64,000 bases of DNA, from the NCBI GenBank assembly GCA_011033025.1, contig WFMF01000270.1:62001-126000 (forward strand), written 5' to 3'. The DNA comes from Beroe forskalii. Taxonomy: Eukaryota; Ctenophora; Nuda; Beroida; Beroidae. The notes under the pieces are model-generated. The model did no database searches, was not told the origin of the DNA, and worked only from the letters and a program-made list of their open reading frames with translations. Made by a program: the position numbers and the translations under genes. This document shows, piece by piece, positions 12,901-27,900 of this stretch (positions are counted from its first letter, which is position 1; each line of letters starts with the position of its first letter).

Positions 12901-15900
12901 CCTGTTGTCTAGGGAAAGGGTATTTTAGGGTGCTTTGGCTGTCAGGCCGTCAGGGGGGAGGGGTAATCCCCCAACTTTTAGTGGAGATGAAAATCGCGAT
13001 TAGGGTTTCAATTTTGGGGGTTTAAGTGGGATGACACCCCGGGATATTCATCGTATGGAATTTCAATTGGAACATGACGTGTAACCGCGTGTAATGTTCA
13101 GACTTCAGATATATCTTGTACATAGTGTGTACAGTGTGGCTCTCTGAAATACAATTTCCAATAATACCAAATATAGAAGTTGATTGCTCAAACTTGTCAC
13201 CAAATTATGTGAGCTGGCAATGCCAACTTTCCTCAACTTTCCCAATGTTCTCGAGCGCAAATTGAAGAGTTCGACGTCCTAAACCACGATAAACTACAAT
13301 TATTACGACCTTTAATTTGTTGTGTGCAACTTTAATCACCCTATAATACTATCAATACAACGTAGGTCTTTGGGTCATATATAATCGTGTACTTTAAACA
13401 CGATGTATTATGTGTTTGTTTGTCTGTTTGAGTTTATGGATGTTTGTGTGTAAGAGTGTTTGTGAAGTACTCCTGTTTAGATAACGTCATTATCACAGCT
13501 CAATGTGTCAGTTTGCTGACGATCCATCCCTGTTCATGTGTATGTGTGTAAGAGTGTTTTTTGCTGCGTTCGGGGATTAAGCTGTGTATGCTATCCCTGT
13601 ATATATGTCAGTATGTCAGTGTGTATGCAGCGTGTATGTTTAACTTCCATTCCTTCGGGTGTTGACAATTTCAATGAGGGAAAATCTTCCTTGGGGAGAG
13701 CCAATCAAAACGCAGAACGTCTGTCACGTGACTAGTTTTAGCCAATGATCGAGCTGCGTGTGTATTCGTGTGTATTTTAATAAATGACATAATATGTTTA
13801 TGTTCGGTGAGGGGGCGAGGTGAAAAGATCGGAAGAAAAATAACACTCGTTTCTTGTGATTTAATTCGCGAGAAGAAGCAACGTCTAACATGACACATTA
13901 TACACTATGGTAGGCACACACAACTTAACCATAGGCGGTCTAAAACGGGGTCCAAGATTAAAATATAGGCGTTTTAACATCACCAAATCCCATTGTAATC
14001 CCTGATTATGACTCCATTAAATTATCCATTCTATCCCCTTTTGATGACGTCAGTGCCAACTTTTTACCACTTTCACCACTGACAATGACATCATTCTAAA
14101 ATCTTAACCGCCCATATTCTAGCAGTGCAGTCTGACACATGGCAGTCTGTGGATCGTGTAAAGTCCGTGTCTATTTATAGAATACATCCCTGGACTGGGT
14201 TATACAAACACTAACACCTTATACCTGCTGAGACATCGTATAACGGAATAATAACACCATCCCACTCGCCGATGATACCCAACCTGTGTGACTGTGTAGG
14301 GGTATTTACTGAGTACAAAATGCTGAAACTTTGGCCTTTATGAACCACCGACTTCGACGAGAGGAACTTCTACACTCTACTCGAACCCTGGGGCCTGGAG
14401 TGAATTTGAATCTCATAAATAGACGTTTCGTGGTTAGGAGTTTAAACTTGATTGGTTCAACGGATATTTGTGGCTTGTGCAGTGTACACTCTGTACTTTG
14501 TGTGCTTTGAGTGGCCATTCCTAAGATTCTATCTTGCAACAGACAAGCAGAGCCTTGCAAGAAAGACCAGGATGGGTGACATCATCAAATTATCATTTTA
14601 AACTATGATAATGACGTCATTCTAAACGCCTGAGACATTCCTAAATACCTCGAAATTCCCTGTACTTGAACTTAAGTAGCTCTAATTTGAAGTTACCGCG
14701 CTACTCAATGGCTAAATTTAGACATCTGCTAAATTACCGCAGAGAAATGAAGAAATTTTAAAATTCTGCAGTTTGGTTGAAAGAGTTCAGAAGAAGTTCC
14801 AGAATCCAATTATAACCTTTCTTCTTTCTTTACCATCCATTCTTTTTTTTGCAATCGACGATTAATTTCTGCACGCCAGTACATCAGTATTGCTGATCAG
14901 CAACTAATTTTTGTTGAGATTGAAACCGAATTCGATATAAAAACTTGTACAACTTCATCGGGCTTCATATTGTCATTGTCAATTATAGGATTAGCTAGTC
15001 CAATAGTAAAATGTAATTAAAAGTATTCTAGTAAATAAACAGTTATATTGTGTACAAGATTTTATAATCTAGAATACAAGGCAGTATATAAATATTATTA
15101 AAACTTTTATTATATTTCCTTGGCTTCCCTACCGTCACTTGCCACAAACTGTGCTCAAAAACACGATTATCAATGACGTCATTATCAAGCGTTAACATGG
15201 TGTGTTGATGACGTATTTGGGGTGTATTGTTGCCAACTGTTGACGGTGTGATAAAGTCCTTACCTCACTGAAGCACTGTACAATAGAAGGCGAAACCTGG
15301 CAAAGTTTCACACTCTTTTATGACACATTTTGTAGGTTTTTATCTGAATATATCTGGACTTGGGAATGTGGTGTTACGAGAATTCGTTGCGGTGAATGAA
15401 GAAAATTACTCGATGAATAAAAGCGTTTTTGTGGTGAATTGTCAAGAAAGTTGGATTTGCATGTGTGTTGGATGAGTAAATGGTGGTGTGGTAAATAATA
15501 AAAATAAAAGAAAAATTTAAAACAAGCTATTGTTGGCGTCAGAGTTTTTGTTAAAAAGCTTTCATGCAAAAGTGAAAATGAACATGGAAAATAACTTGGC
15601 TGAATATATTTATCATGTTGTGTTAATATAAAAGTTGTGTTTTAACTTGCACGACTTCAAAAACCTCAGTATATATGTGTTGTGGGAAGGAGCGGTTGAT
15701 TATTATTCTGCATTTATACAAGTGTGAATAGAATTTAAAATTAGCATTTATAATTTTTATTCGACAGCTAACACTGGAGTTATCCATGCAAAGTCTTTTA
15801 AACAGAATTTCTTGGAAAAACACCCTCGGAAGACTGCAGAGCTCTTCTGGGCGTTCCTATTTCTGAAGAAGTTCACCAAAGGGGCAATTGTGCGCTGTAC

Positions 15901-18900
15901 ATTGTACTCTGTACATTGTACATCATACACTCACCAACTCATACACAATTTTATAGTGTATCTCAATGCATGAACCTCTGACAATTACTCGCCACATCAC
16001 ATGTCAAATACACAGATGTCAGTACATATCACAACATGATATACGCAACTCATACTATAAAGTGTGGTATATACAGGGTTCCCCCATAAGGAATAATTAC
16101 ATGGTACCCCACACATGAAAAGCAGTCAGTACTAAGCTCCCTCCCTTTATCCTACAACTACATGATTTCAATGATTAGTAGCAACTCTCCCCCTTCAATC
16201 ATGTTCTAGGATAGCAATCGAATCCTTTCCTAGTATCTTAGTAACCCTCCCCAAGCGTTTCTATCTTAGAATCCTAGCAACCCTAATACCATCCTAGCAA
16301 CCCTTTCAACCAGTTCTCATTGCAGGTGGTTTTACCAGTAGAAGAAGCAGCAGAAGGAACAGCACTGGATGAAATAATGACCCTCTTCAAGCAGCCCTGG
16401 ATCATTGCTCTGATTGGAGCTTTCCTCCTCATTCTCATCGTTATGATAAGGTTAGTCAATTCTAGGTCATATTCTTCTTCTCTGACAAAGTCCTGTTCAG
16501 TACCCGATGCGTTTTCTGGTCTGGAGGCCTTTCTCCTCAAGGAAACGTTTCTTGAAAAAATCAGTTTTGAGCATAGCAGTCTGGAAAATGTTGAGTCAGT
16601 GACTCTCAGCACTGGATGCCGAAGAGTAGAAATCATCTTAGAGCTGGTGATTTAAATAGCATTCTACTGACTTTCTAATTAGCCTTCAATTTTATGGCAG
16701 TAATGATGAAAATTACGGACGATTTGACCTTTTATGTATTCTTGTAATTCTTCCTGAGAATTGTAAATCCAGAAGAAAGAAAATCATTTCTTCTCCGAAC
16801 TTCCTGGAATCCCTGTTAACAAAAGAGCATACTAATTACTAATTTGTATATTAGAGCTTAGGAAAGCTCTGTAAGCCATTTGTGGTGTCAACAAAGTGGT
16901 GTCTATAAAGTGGTGTCAAAGCTAAGGACGCTGTGGCGTCAACGGTAACTAGTGTCAGATAGCATGGTAACAGTAGATATAATCGGTGACCAGTAAACAA
17001 TTGTCTGAATGGTGTCAGCGTGTTGTACTGCATTTAAAAGTGGTGTCAGAGTTTTAAACGCATCCCAAATTTCACCCGGTTATTAATACTAACCGTGATT
17101 CTAATTATAGCTGGACTGCAGCCAGACATGCAACGTGAAGGAGACTGAATTCCTGATGAAAAAATGAAAATATGGGAAATATTTAATATTTTGAAATTCC
17201 CAAAGTTTCTTTGAAAAAAGTTCTCATGAGTTCCCTGTGAAATTATAATTTATATTAATTACTATTTCTCCGTAGAAATATATTTGTGTTAATTACTGGG
17301 AATGCCACAGATTCTTCCGCCGTATTTTACTGAAACCTCATACTATCAAACAGAACATACGTTATATTTGGAAAAGTATTGGAAATATCCAGAAAATATT
17401 TCTGTTTGATTCCGACAGAACGCATGTTTGAAATACTCTGTCATACGTTTAGTTGGTAAGTACACCTTCAATTTTTAGCTACTCAGTACATTACCGAACA
17501 AAACTTTATAGCTAAAGAAAACACAAGTTAACAGCTACACAGTACACAACCTTCACAGTTCACATTTCATAGATTTACCTCGGGAGAAAAACGTCTCCTC
17601 AGAATGCATAGTCTTTGTTTAAACTTCCGCAAAGTGCTCGACTGTACCTACCTCCTCCTCTTGTACCTCTTGTCCGTGTTGAAAATAAATTATAATTTGT
17701 AAAAACATATGTCTGATGACATTCCAAACACATGGTGTACTAGTAATTCGTCTGATGGCGTTACTATAAAGTAACTCCATCTGGCGAACTAATGTAAATT
17801 CCAAAGACTACTCCAAGGGTTTCGGAAAAATAAATTCACCGTGGATATATAATTTATAATCAACGTTTCGTTTACGAAAAATAGGCGTCTGTCATCATAG
17901 TTAACTTATCACTTTGAACCGCCTATTATATTCAAGTGCCGTCTGTAATTCCCTTTTACATTTATGTAACGTCACGCCTTCTAGACGTACAAATTGACAG
18001 GCCAACGACACTGTAAAAACGAAAGTTACAACTCTCAAGTTGTCTAACATATCATTTTCAGACTCCTGTTTTGAGTCCTCTAAATGCGATGGTCCATGTT
18101 ACAAAACATATTTCATTCTGTGCATAAATGGCGACTGTAACAATGTTTTAAGGCTTGAAGATGATACATATGTGACTGTCACCGAAATGTTATGTGTTTT
18201 TTGGGATATATTTTGAGTGTGATTTTGATACATAATATATGTAGACTCATTAAGAAAACGTACAACCCTCTGTGACACTTGAACAATTCCCTACAATGAC
18301 TGTGTTGAAAACATAGAATGAGTTAGGGCGCTTGAAAATAAAATGCTGTTTAGAATGACGTAATCAACATGGGTTTAAGTGTAGAATTGATCAGATCAAG
18401 TCGTCCATGCTTCATCTTAGTAAAACATCGTTGTTAAGATAATGAGGCAGATTATATTGTAAGTGTTTGGGGATGTGTTGAAATGACAGGGTGTTTTGTG
18501 CTGACTCATGGTGTGTGAGCTGGACTCGGACTCTCGGACAAGGTCAGAAGTTAACCTAATTAGGTTTTGAAACATTTCGAAACAAAAGTTTTAACCTAAT
18601 TAGGTTTTGAAACATATTTTCCAACCTCGAAACATTTCCTGCTTTTATATAGCGACCAGAGGCTACATAATATCGCTACTTAGCATCATCTAAACTACAA
18701 CTTTCTGAACTATGTCAACTAATTTTAATACGAAATGTCAATTTAAACAGGTCTAGCAAAAAATTATTCCGCGAATACTAGCTAAAAAAATAACTTCGCA
18801 AATATTTTTTTAGGCCAAGATGTAATTAGGCCAACCTTTTCTTTCATAGGAGAGAAAATGTAAATATTTTTACTCGGAATCCTGGAAAACTATTTACTTG

Positions 18901-21900
18901 GAATGTTTGGTAAACAAAAGAAAATGATTTGCTACAGCGAAGTTGGTATAATCGATACATCCAACATCCTGTTCCAGGCAACGCAACTTTCCTGTTTTTC
19001 ATTGACTGTATTTGGGATAAAGTCTCTAAGTGTCATTGTCAGTAGATATTTAATGTGCAAATAAAAATGGGTTATTTCTTGTTAAAATAATTGGATATTT
19101 CTGGTTAAAATAATTGGACATTTCTTGTTGAAATTATGCGACAATGACAATGCTAACTGATTTGCCGTCAGCATCAATCGCAGTTCAAGTTATCATCGAT
19201 CTCTAAAATTTAATAGATATATGTTTCATTCTTTAAACCTCTATGCCGTGCTGCACTACAACTGCGTGTATAGATTTCGTGTAGCTGCATATGTACCATT
19301 ATGTCCGGGAGATATAAGTTTATTCTTTTCTGAGGTCATACGAAGAAGAAATAAGCGGTAAATCGTCATTAATTCTCCTCAAAAACCATGATAATGACAT
19401 CACTTAACCAACTCTCTAGCTCTGTATGATATGTTCGATACACATTATATAAAAAGTTTTATCATGCAGCAGGATGATTGCTGTCCGTTATAAAGTGCGT
19501 TTTGTCTAGACATGGTGACTAGACGTGGTTTAGATGATCATGTATTAAAGTATGCGTGTATATATTGTATTCGAATGTATACAGAGTGATAAGGACAGTT
19601 CATAATCTGGGGACTGACTGGATCTCTTGCAGATCTAGTCGAATAATTAGTAAAATAAAAGGTTCAATGAATTGCTCAATAAAATGTTGAATGAATTGCT
19701 CAATTGAATTGTTCAATGAACCATTTCTTTAGTTTTTACGGTTTGGCGAATGATGAATAATGACTGAATTGTCCGGGAAATTTATCAATTAGACATTTAA
19801 ATTTGCCATTCGTCAAGGCATTTATCTCCATGTGTAACCAAATACATTTTGATTGTGTACCATGTGTATATCCCCAGAATACGTGTCGTATTTAAATGTG
19901 CACCGACCGAAAAAATCGCATCAAAATTTCGAAGTGTTAATTAGTAGTTAATTAGCAGCGTAATTAGAATATGGTAAGGCGTACATATCGGGTGTGTGCT
20001 AACCGATTATCGGTTAAACACGAGCGATAGATAGAAGTTGGTGACGTCATTATGTCTTAACATGAGGAATTGATGACGTCACACAGCCTATTTTCCGTGT
20101 TTAACCGAGGAGTGTCGACAGCATATTACACTCCACTAGCTCACAGTAGAACACAGTGCTCTCTCGCATTTATCCGTGTTATGATAGGAGTTACTCGAAA
20201 AAATGACAAATTTCCGTATTTGGAATTATTCGGAATGCCGATATTTGGAATTATCTGGATATTGGAAATGGGGAGGAATGGTGAAACGCTAGAAGACCGA
20301 AAATTGGTAAGAGGGCCAACGTTTCCCTCTGAATTTTAGTGGCAAAATCAAGTGTGCTTCCGACAGATATTATATATGTCTTGAATCCAAATTGCAAGTC
20401 CGAATTCGCTGCTTTTAACTGATCGTAAACGCTAAGCAAATTACTGTGCTACTGTAATGCAAAAAACTAACTCAATGTTTGTTTCAGTATTATCGTGTGT
20501 AGACAGCAGAAGATAAAACGCAGGAAGCTGCAGCAACAACAGCACGCTCCCTTCTTCAGTTCCTCTTACGGCGGAGGGTACGTTTTGTATACTACTTTCT
20601 TATTTTAGGAGGGTAAGTTTTGTGTACTTTTAGAATTTAAAATTTTAGAAAAGATGCAGGGGAGTCTCGCCTCACTGTTCTTTCACTTTTTCTGCCAAAA
20701 TGTTATTACGAAATTGTATCCGTTTTTGATAGAGGTCTCTTGTTTCAGAGTTAACGGTCAGTGCCGTATGTCACGTGATGACGGACCACAGTATGAGAAG
20801 ATATCAGATAGTGGCACCACCACGCCTCATGTAAGTTTTAAATATAATTTCAAAAAAGTTTTGTTTATTTTTTTCGCGCATTCGGTCAACTCCAATCATT
20901 ATTTTATCGTAACATCACATTTTTTAATATGTTTGTTTTTAAAGGCATTTCTAAGAATTACCCCTCATACTGATCATTTGAAAATCTCTGGATAATAAAT
21001 CCTTAAAATTCATAAAAGAGATTTATTAAGTTCAATATAATAATCGACTCGTAGCATATTTTATGAGTTTATCGACTCTACATGACATTGCTTCCCATCC
21101 ATTCATAACGGCTGTGTATGAATAATACGCGATTTAGTGTGACAAATTGTACGCTTAAAGCATAACAAAACCGTCATTCTCGACCGCCTATTTTTCAACC
21201 ACAGCCCTCATAACACACTCTCACCGTCCGATGCTTTATTTTTAATAGAATTTAGTATATTTAGCGTGAATTACTGCAGACAACAGCCTCTGACGTATCC
21301 GGTGGACGCTCTGCTTGAGCGTTTGTCTGTCTGTATCGTGTGTTTGTGTGTAGGTTTTAAACTGTCCGTTTGATTGTAGATTTATCAAGGTTTAGTACAA
21401 GGTTTTTGATTCTAGGCTTTCAAGGAATCGTGTTTTAAACGTCTTCTGTCTTTAAGAACCACCTGTGTTGTCGCTTAAACTCCGAAGCCTACTTGAGTAC
21501 TGGGGCGTGGTACAATCCTCGAAACGCACGCTGCACTTTCTTTCCACTGCAATATCCGTGACATAGCCTAGCCCCATTTGCAGTAATGCAGTGCCTAGCC
21601 CCACTTAACGTGCCCCTTGAAGTGCCCCCTGGCTAAATGCAGCAAATACCAATTAGACGCACAAGTGTCGGAATCATCCTGTATGAGTGTGGGAATAAGG
21701 CAAAGATATTCTGATCTCAGTCGAGCTCTCATGAAAGTGAAAAGCCGCTTCAGATTTTAGGAATTCAGCTAATGTCAGTTCCTGAAATCGGGTGGTTTTA
21801 TCCACAACTTCAAAGCTGATTTCTTGAGAACTAACCACGTTTATAGTTAGACTAAAGACAAAACTTCCTTTTTAAAACGCAGCATTCCTCAAACACCATG

Positions 21901-24900
21901 TATTTGTGGTTCATATGGCTGAAAATTGAATAACGTACTCTGGTTTCGTTGCATGGCGTTATGAAATATCTATTTAAGGAAATAATTTGCTTCTCAATAC
22001 GATTAAAATACGACAAACGTCATTCTGGTGTGTCTCTTTATGGGGGACATTTAAAACTAATTTTCCAGTTCAAATGTCTCAAATTGCTTAAAGAATTAAT
22101 TTGAGCAGGGTGAGGACTTGTTCCATAACGACCTATCTGAATTTCAGGATTCAGGAATGTCACAGAGCTGTGACTTCCCGGGTTCAATACTTTGAGAAAT
22201 TTCATGTTGAATAAAGTTGTGCCCTTGGGCGCAGAAATCAGGCCACCAAATAACAGTACTTTCTCCTCCTAAAAATTGGCAACATATTACATAAGCCTAG
22301 AACCCCAAAAATTTTGATCCCCAGAATGCCCCACATAAATACATCTCGTAACCCGTTCCTCAGCTCCACCATGACCAGCTGGGCTCCCAATGCTGCGACT
22401 CTCCTCTCACCAGCGTCTCCAGAACCTGTGTCTCTCCTGACATGGGGAGACATCACCAAAACGGAGGAGGGGGAGGGTCTCCTCTTACTGACATCAGTAG
22501 GTTCAATGGGTCTGATGTCAGTAGGTTCACACATGGATCAGACATCAGCAGACATCACGGATCAGACATCAGCAGACGGCATGGATCAGATGTGAGCAGA
22601 CATCACGGCTCAGATATCTCAAGATTCAGCAGAGTTGGAGGTGGGAGTGGATCGCCTCACACTCAAGTAACCAGGAAGACATCAGATACCTCTCATTTAA
22701 CAAATGGAGAAAGTGGCGCTGCGGCGGAGGGTTTCGGCGGCGCTGGTTTGACGGCAGGAGAGTACGCTGAGATGGGCGGAACACCGCCCTCTGGTTCCCC
22801 ATTCTACGCGAACAAGAGGGTCATGGAGGTGGCAAGGAGTGAATCACCTGCTGATGTGAGGGTACAATGTATGATGTCACATGTCATCATCATGTTATCT
22901 TTTGCTTGAAGATGTCGGCTTTCTGTCTGATAATGTCGGCTTTTCTTGTTCATCTATGAAGATGGGGCTGGAATGAAGAGAATTTTGGAATGGCTTTCAT
23001 GTTGCTGGATAGAAAAGAATGCTCTGACTCTGTCTTTGAAGGAATGTATTCGTGTAGCTGGAAAAGATGTCGGAGATATCTCTATGTTTGCGATGATGAA
23101 TGGCTCCTTTCTCCATGTTTATTTTACGATATGATATATTTACATTATCCGTTATTTATTTGACATGTTTGTTATTTATTGATATGTATGTCGCTCTAGA
23201 TTAGTCCTTTGATAGGTAAGTTGTTTGTCACTATCAATTCTCGTAACACTTAATTTTCTACGCTCGTTAGATTTTAAGCTCTCTCTTTTTCTTGATACCT
23301 CCTTTGAGAATGAATGTCAACGGATTCCCAGCTCATATATCAACGTAATTATAACATTCTAACTGCATGAAAGCTTGCTTGCGACTTTCTCTCACCCTCT
23401 GTTAGATGAATCAGATAATTATCCTAACGTATAAATTTCCCCTGACCTCGATGACAGGAATGAAAAAGAAAACTATTTAAAATCAAACAACTATCAAATA
23501 TTAAACTTCTTATTAAACGCCTTATTGAATTTCCTGGAACTTCCTATTGGACTTCCAGGAACTTCCAATTAGACTCCCTAATCCCTATGTAGAATCTTTT
23601 GTATGAGCTGTATCATCAGTCATAACAAACCATATTGCGCTTCCAATTAAACAATTCATGACTAATTCCTGAGCTGCGCGCCATAACATAGCGGTTCCAA
23701 GTCGACACTTGGAAAGATAAATGACACCATCTTTAGCACTAATATCTCAAATGCAGTATGCAACTCTGACTTTCACATAATAACGACTCTCAGATGTGAT
23801 TTTGCTAAAGACTGTATCCAACCAATAGGCGTTTGTAAGTGGTATCATCATTATGGTTTGTTGTGATGAAGTGAGGGTGTAAAACCGCCTATTTTTCACC
23901 CCTTCCCGGATAGTCTGTGTTGATTATAATCTGTGTAATTCAGGGCCGTTATAATTAGCTCCGGTCTGGTAGATGTTTATAGCGTTAAATAAGGTTAGCG
24001 TAGACCTGATACGTACGCAATAAAGCGTAGGCAGTAGGCAGACTTCACGAGGATTATGGGTTTTCTACGTAATGCGTTAATTTGCACTTTGCAGGTAAAA
24101 TTCACTTGGAAGTAATTACACGGAGAAAAAACTGAGATCGATAGAAATAAGTATTAACTTCAGGATTAAATTTACAATTTAGATTTATTCTGCCAACTGG
24201 CCTCTGGACCGTGAATAAGTTTTAGGTTAAAACGCGTAGTTTTAATTACGGAGAAAACGAGAATCATTAGAATATTCTTGTGTTAATTATATTCTAAAAA
24301 TAAGTCCTGGATAATTGCACACATTCCTCAATCCTCACAAATGTTCTATTTCCCTCCTTTGAAAACCTACTGGTATTGCGCCAGCCTCGAATTATAGATT
24401 AAAAGAGTGATGTCATTTTTATGCCTTTGAATGATGAATTGATGATCTCCAAACACCTTCTCTTACCGCGAAACCTTTTTAATTGTAATTTGTAAAGGTG
24501 AGCGGATGGTGTTTCAAATACACGCCGGCTGTTAAATGATCGCAAATTAGTACCCTGCCACCGACCATGAGTCTGCCGCCTTCCTTCACGCCTTGCACTC
24601 ATTAACCAATCACATGGTCCCGTGCCAGGGTATTATCCAATCACGTGGTCCTATGTCGGGGCTATTAACCAATCAGAGTGCAGGAGTAATTAACCAATCA
24701 CGAGCCGTCGGCACCTGTCACATTAGCCAATCACCGGCTTTTATCACCCTTTGTTATATACCAAGCTTTTACCAAGCTTTGAACAGGTTGCAGCCAGCTT
24801 TTATCCAATGAAATGCCAGGATTTCTACTCTTCAAATGACTGCTGTGACAGCTAAACTTGTTCTCTAATTTTAAAGAAAACTACCCAATGGGATGTCAGA

Positions 24901-27900
24901 ATTACTGCCCAACTAGCCAATGAGGATGGAATATTTAGCTGAAATTTGGAAATTTAGGGAACAACATAATACACGTTGTGACGTAGAGAGATCCAGTGTA
25001 TTCCGGTATTATTATGTTCTAGATCAGATATACTGCTGCCTATTAAAATGATTAATATTTACCATTGAAAATAATATATTGTCTGAGAGTAATGCGCACA
25101 TCAGAACAGCTTCAGGGAAACTTCTAGTTTCTAGTGCAAATAAATGCTTACTTTAGTAGTTATTAATGCAAGTGCTTATAAACGTAGACTTGTTAAGTTG
25201 GAAATGCAAGTGGTAACTTGGCAGCTTATTACGTAAATTAGTCTTACACGACTTGCACTCTACCTTTTACTCTAAGCAGTAAGCAGTACACTGCATTGTA
25301 CAATAGACATAAGCCAGTGTACCTACGTACAGTGAACAGTGTAAATTGTACTGGGTACGCATCATGTATTCATGTAAATGCCGTGTAAAACCGCGCGCGT
25401 GAAAACTTAGCAACGTCGTCAACTTCCTACGTTATGCTATGATAGAGACGACATCTAAACCGCCTATTTCTCGTGTGGGCCTATAAAAATGTCACGGTTC
25501 GAAGTCCTCAATTAACAGCCCTTTACCTCTATCAACCCCCTATTATTTGTGTCTATTTTACTCAATGGAATCTGCATTCTGCATTGGGCTGCATTGTGAC
25601 AAACGTGCCTTATTGAAAGACAGATTACAGAAAGTGCTTATAATATGTCCAATTTGTCCAACATACAATCTTGTTTCGTAACTACCTACTTCTGAAACAT
25701 TCCGAAGTCTGAACGTCTGAACTGATGTCGGCCATCGGGTAAATTCGCTTGTTTCCCTGCACTACTGGTACATTCTGAAGTCTGAACTGACACAATTTGT
25801 CAACACTGTAACTAAAGTTACGCTGTACTACTAACAAGTTGAAAGACTTATAACGCTTACTCAGCCCTAACCTGTGCGTTTTTACTTCTCCGTTTTCTGA
25901 ATGAGTCATGCATAATTACTCCACTTAGTGAGCCCAATACTCGGCAATACTTACACAGATATACCCTGTTATACAATGTTTACACTGTTACACCCTCTAC
26001 ATATGCAATATAGGTACTTCAAGTAGAACAACAAACCAGGAACGGCGGTTACTCGTCATCTGACATCAGGTTCGTTCCAATTCTGTGTCACATAGAGAGT
26101 TGTACTTTACTTCAGTCTCGTGAAAGGCAATTTACATATCGTACTCAAATTTGAATTTAAGTTAAGTGACATAAGAAACCAGGAAGTTATCCATTATTTG
26201 GCCAGAAATTCGTTCCAATTATGTGAAACTGTACTTGATTATCGATTTGTCTTTAAGAGAACGGAACTTTCAACAAATTAACACTGTTTTAATGAGTTCC
26301 CTGGAACAGAAGTCAATTATATTCGTAATTACTTCGTGACTATTGAAAACAGGCTAAAATTTACTTCCCGGCATTGAATTTAAAGCAATTCAAGTACTTG
26401 ATCCTACATTTTATTTCCAAGGAATTTTAAACCCTAAAGCAATTCAAGTACTTCGAGCGGCTTCAATTGCGTGTATTTGTAAGGAATGTTAATCCGCTGC
26501 AATTTCTATAATAATCTGCAATTACAGAATCCATTCTAGAAAGCACAGGAGTTTCCTCGTCATGAATTATCCATTTAAAACCATGATAATGACGTCACTT
26601 AGAACCGCCTGTTACATATTAATCGCAGAATCCATACTCCTCTCCAATGCTCCTGCAGTTCAAATGTAATTATAAACACACGCTAACCAATCAGATGCCG
26701 TTATCTGTATCACGTGATGTACGCTAGCCAATCAAATGCCGTTATCTGTGTCACGTGATACCAACCAACCAATCACACAGCATCTCAGCTGATGTGTAGG
26801 CTTTGTTCTGAGATAAGCGGTGCACATTCCTTGTAATTTGAAATGTACAAGTACCGGACTGAAATGACGTAATGTGTTGCTGGAAAAGATGTCGGCAGTC
26901 GAAAAGTCGAATTGGTTGAAAATATTATATAATTTTCTGCTCATGGCTATATCAAGCTCTGTAAAACTGTATAAAATCTCTTGAAGAGATTTCATTGAAT
27001 TCATTGAAGAGAATCACAGAAATGAATTCTTTTTTATTCTCAAAATAAGAAGATTTCCCTTCTTCCCTTCTGGCCAAGTTATGAAGCTGCTCAAGGGCTT
27101 CAGTAATTTGTAGTCTATGTGTATCTTACTTGTTTTATCGTTTATCGCCTATTATTGACATCTCTTCAAGAGGAAAGTGTAAGGATTCACTCTACTGTGG
27201 GTAACATTGTTGCAATGTAGGGTATCTTTCTATCACCATCTGAGGTAAGTATTTAAAGTTCTCACTTGAATCCGCTGTGGTATATAATAAAGGTCTCAAT
27301 GGAGTCATAGCTGGTCGAAAGTGAGGTCATTATCAGGGTTTATAATGGAGACTCAATGACGTCACCTATAAGGTTTTATTTTGTGTCTTCTTGTAAGGTA
27401 TCTCTGACTTATATATCATTATACCTTTTGTGGCTACTACCTGAAACAGTGAAACTGCTCTGGTGCTGCCTGATTTTAAAATGATGTGTGAGGGAGAGGA
27501 AAGAGATGCTTCTTTAACTTTTGGGAGGTTTCGCTTTCCTGGGATCTTTCTCAAAACCTCAAAGGTGGTTCATTGAGGGAATTTAAGTTTTAGTGAGTGG
27601 AGATGATGTGTGTGAGAGAGAAAAGAGATGTTTTTAAAACACATGCCTTTAAACTTGTGGGAGGTTTCGCTGTAATTTCGCATTCTGGGCTCACCCTCGA
27701 AGGTGGTTCAAGTTTTAGTGAGTGGAGTGAGAATAAACCTCATGTGGGGGAAGAAGTAACAATGCTTTGCGTGAAATGATGTTTTCCGGCGACTAAGAAT
27801 TACAAAGCCAAAGGAGTAATGGCATGTTCACAAGATAAAGTAAGAAAGTATTCAGTCGCCACGGTGTTATCATGAGTCGCACACTGATAAGAGACACTGA

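Larger units (their letters stand above)
8295..16325. other. 8-kb intron of gene A
   Basis: AT-rich non-coding intron separating the last FN3 exon from the membrane exon. It holds the hairpin at 9171, the LINE ORF1 relic at 9927-10884, MITE copies (9521-9585, 11947-12017, 14567-14635, 15160-15220), a TG-rich stretch near 13400-13640 and a tandem repeat at 12290-12735. I see no further exon. Confidence 0.7.
16451..20487. other. 4-kb intron of gene A
   Basis: AT-rich, non-coding. Holds a MITE at 17878-17927, a 45-bp direct repeat containing AACCTAATTAGGTTTTGAAA (18541-18615), a ~25-bp triple repeat of TTTCTTGTTAAAATAATTGG (19065-19130) and a MITE at 20038-20094. Confidence 0.7.

Noticed and set aside
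16451-16655. Open frame continuing after the membrane helix to 16655
   Set aside because: GTTAGT donor at 16451 joins in phase to the basic juxtamembrane exon at 20488; the read-through has no tail character.
22170-22200. tRNA-like T-arm GGGTTCAATA
   Set aside because: No acceptor stem, D-arm or anticodon arm can be folded around it.
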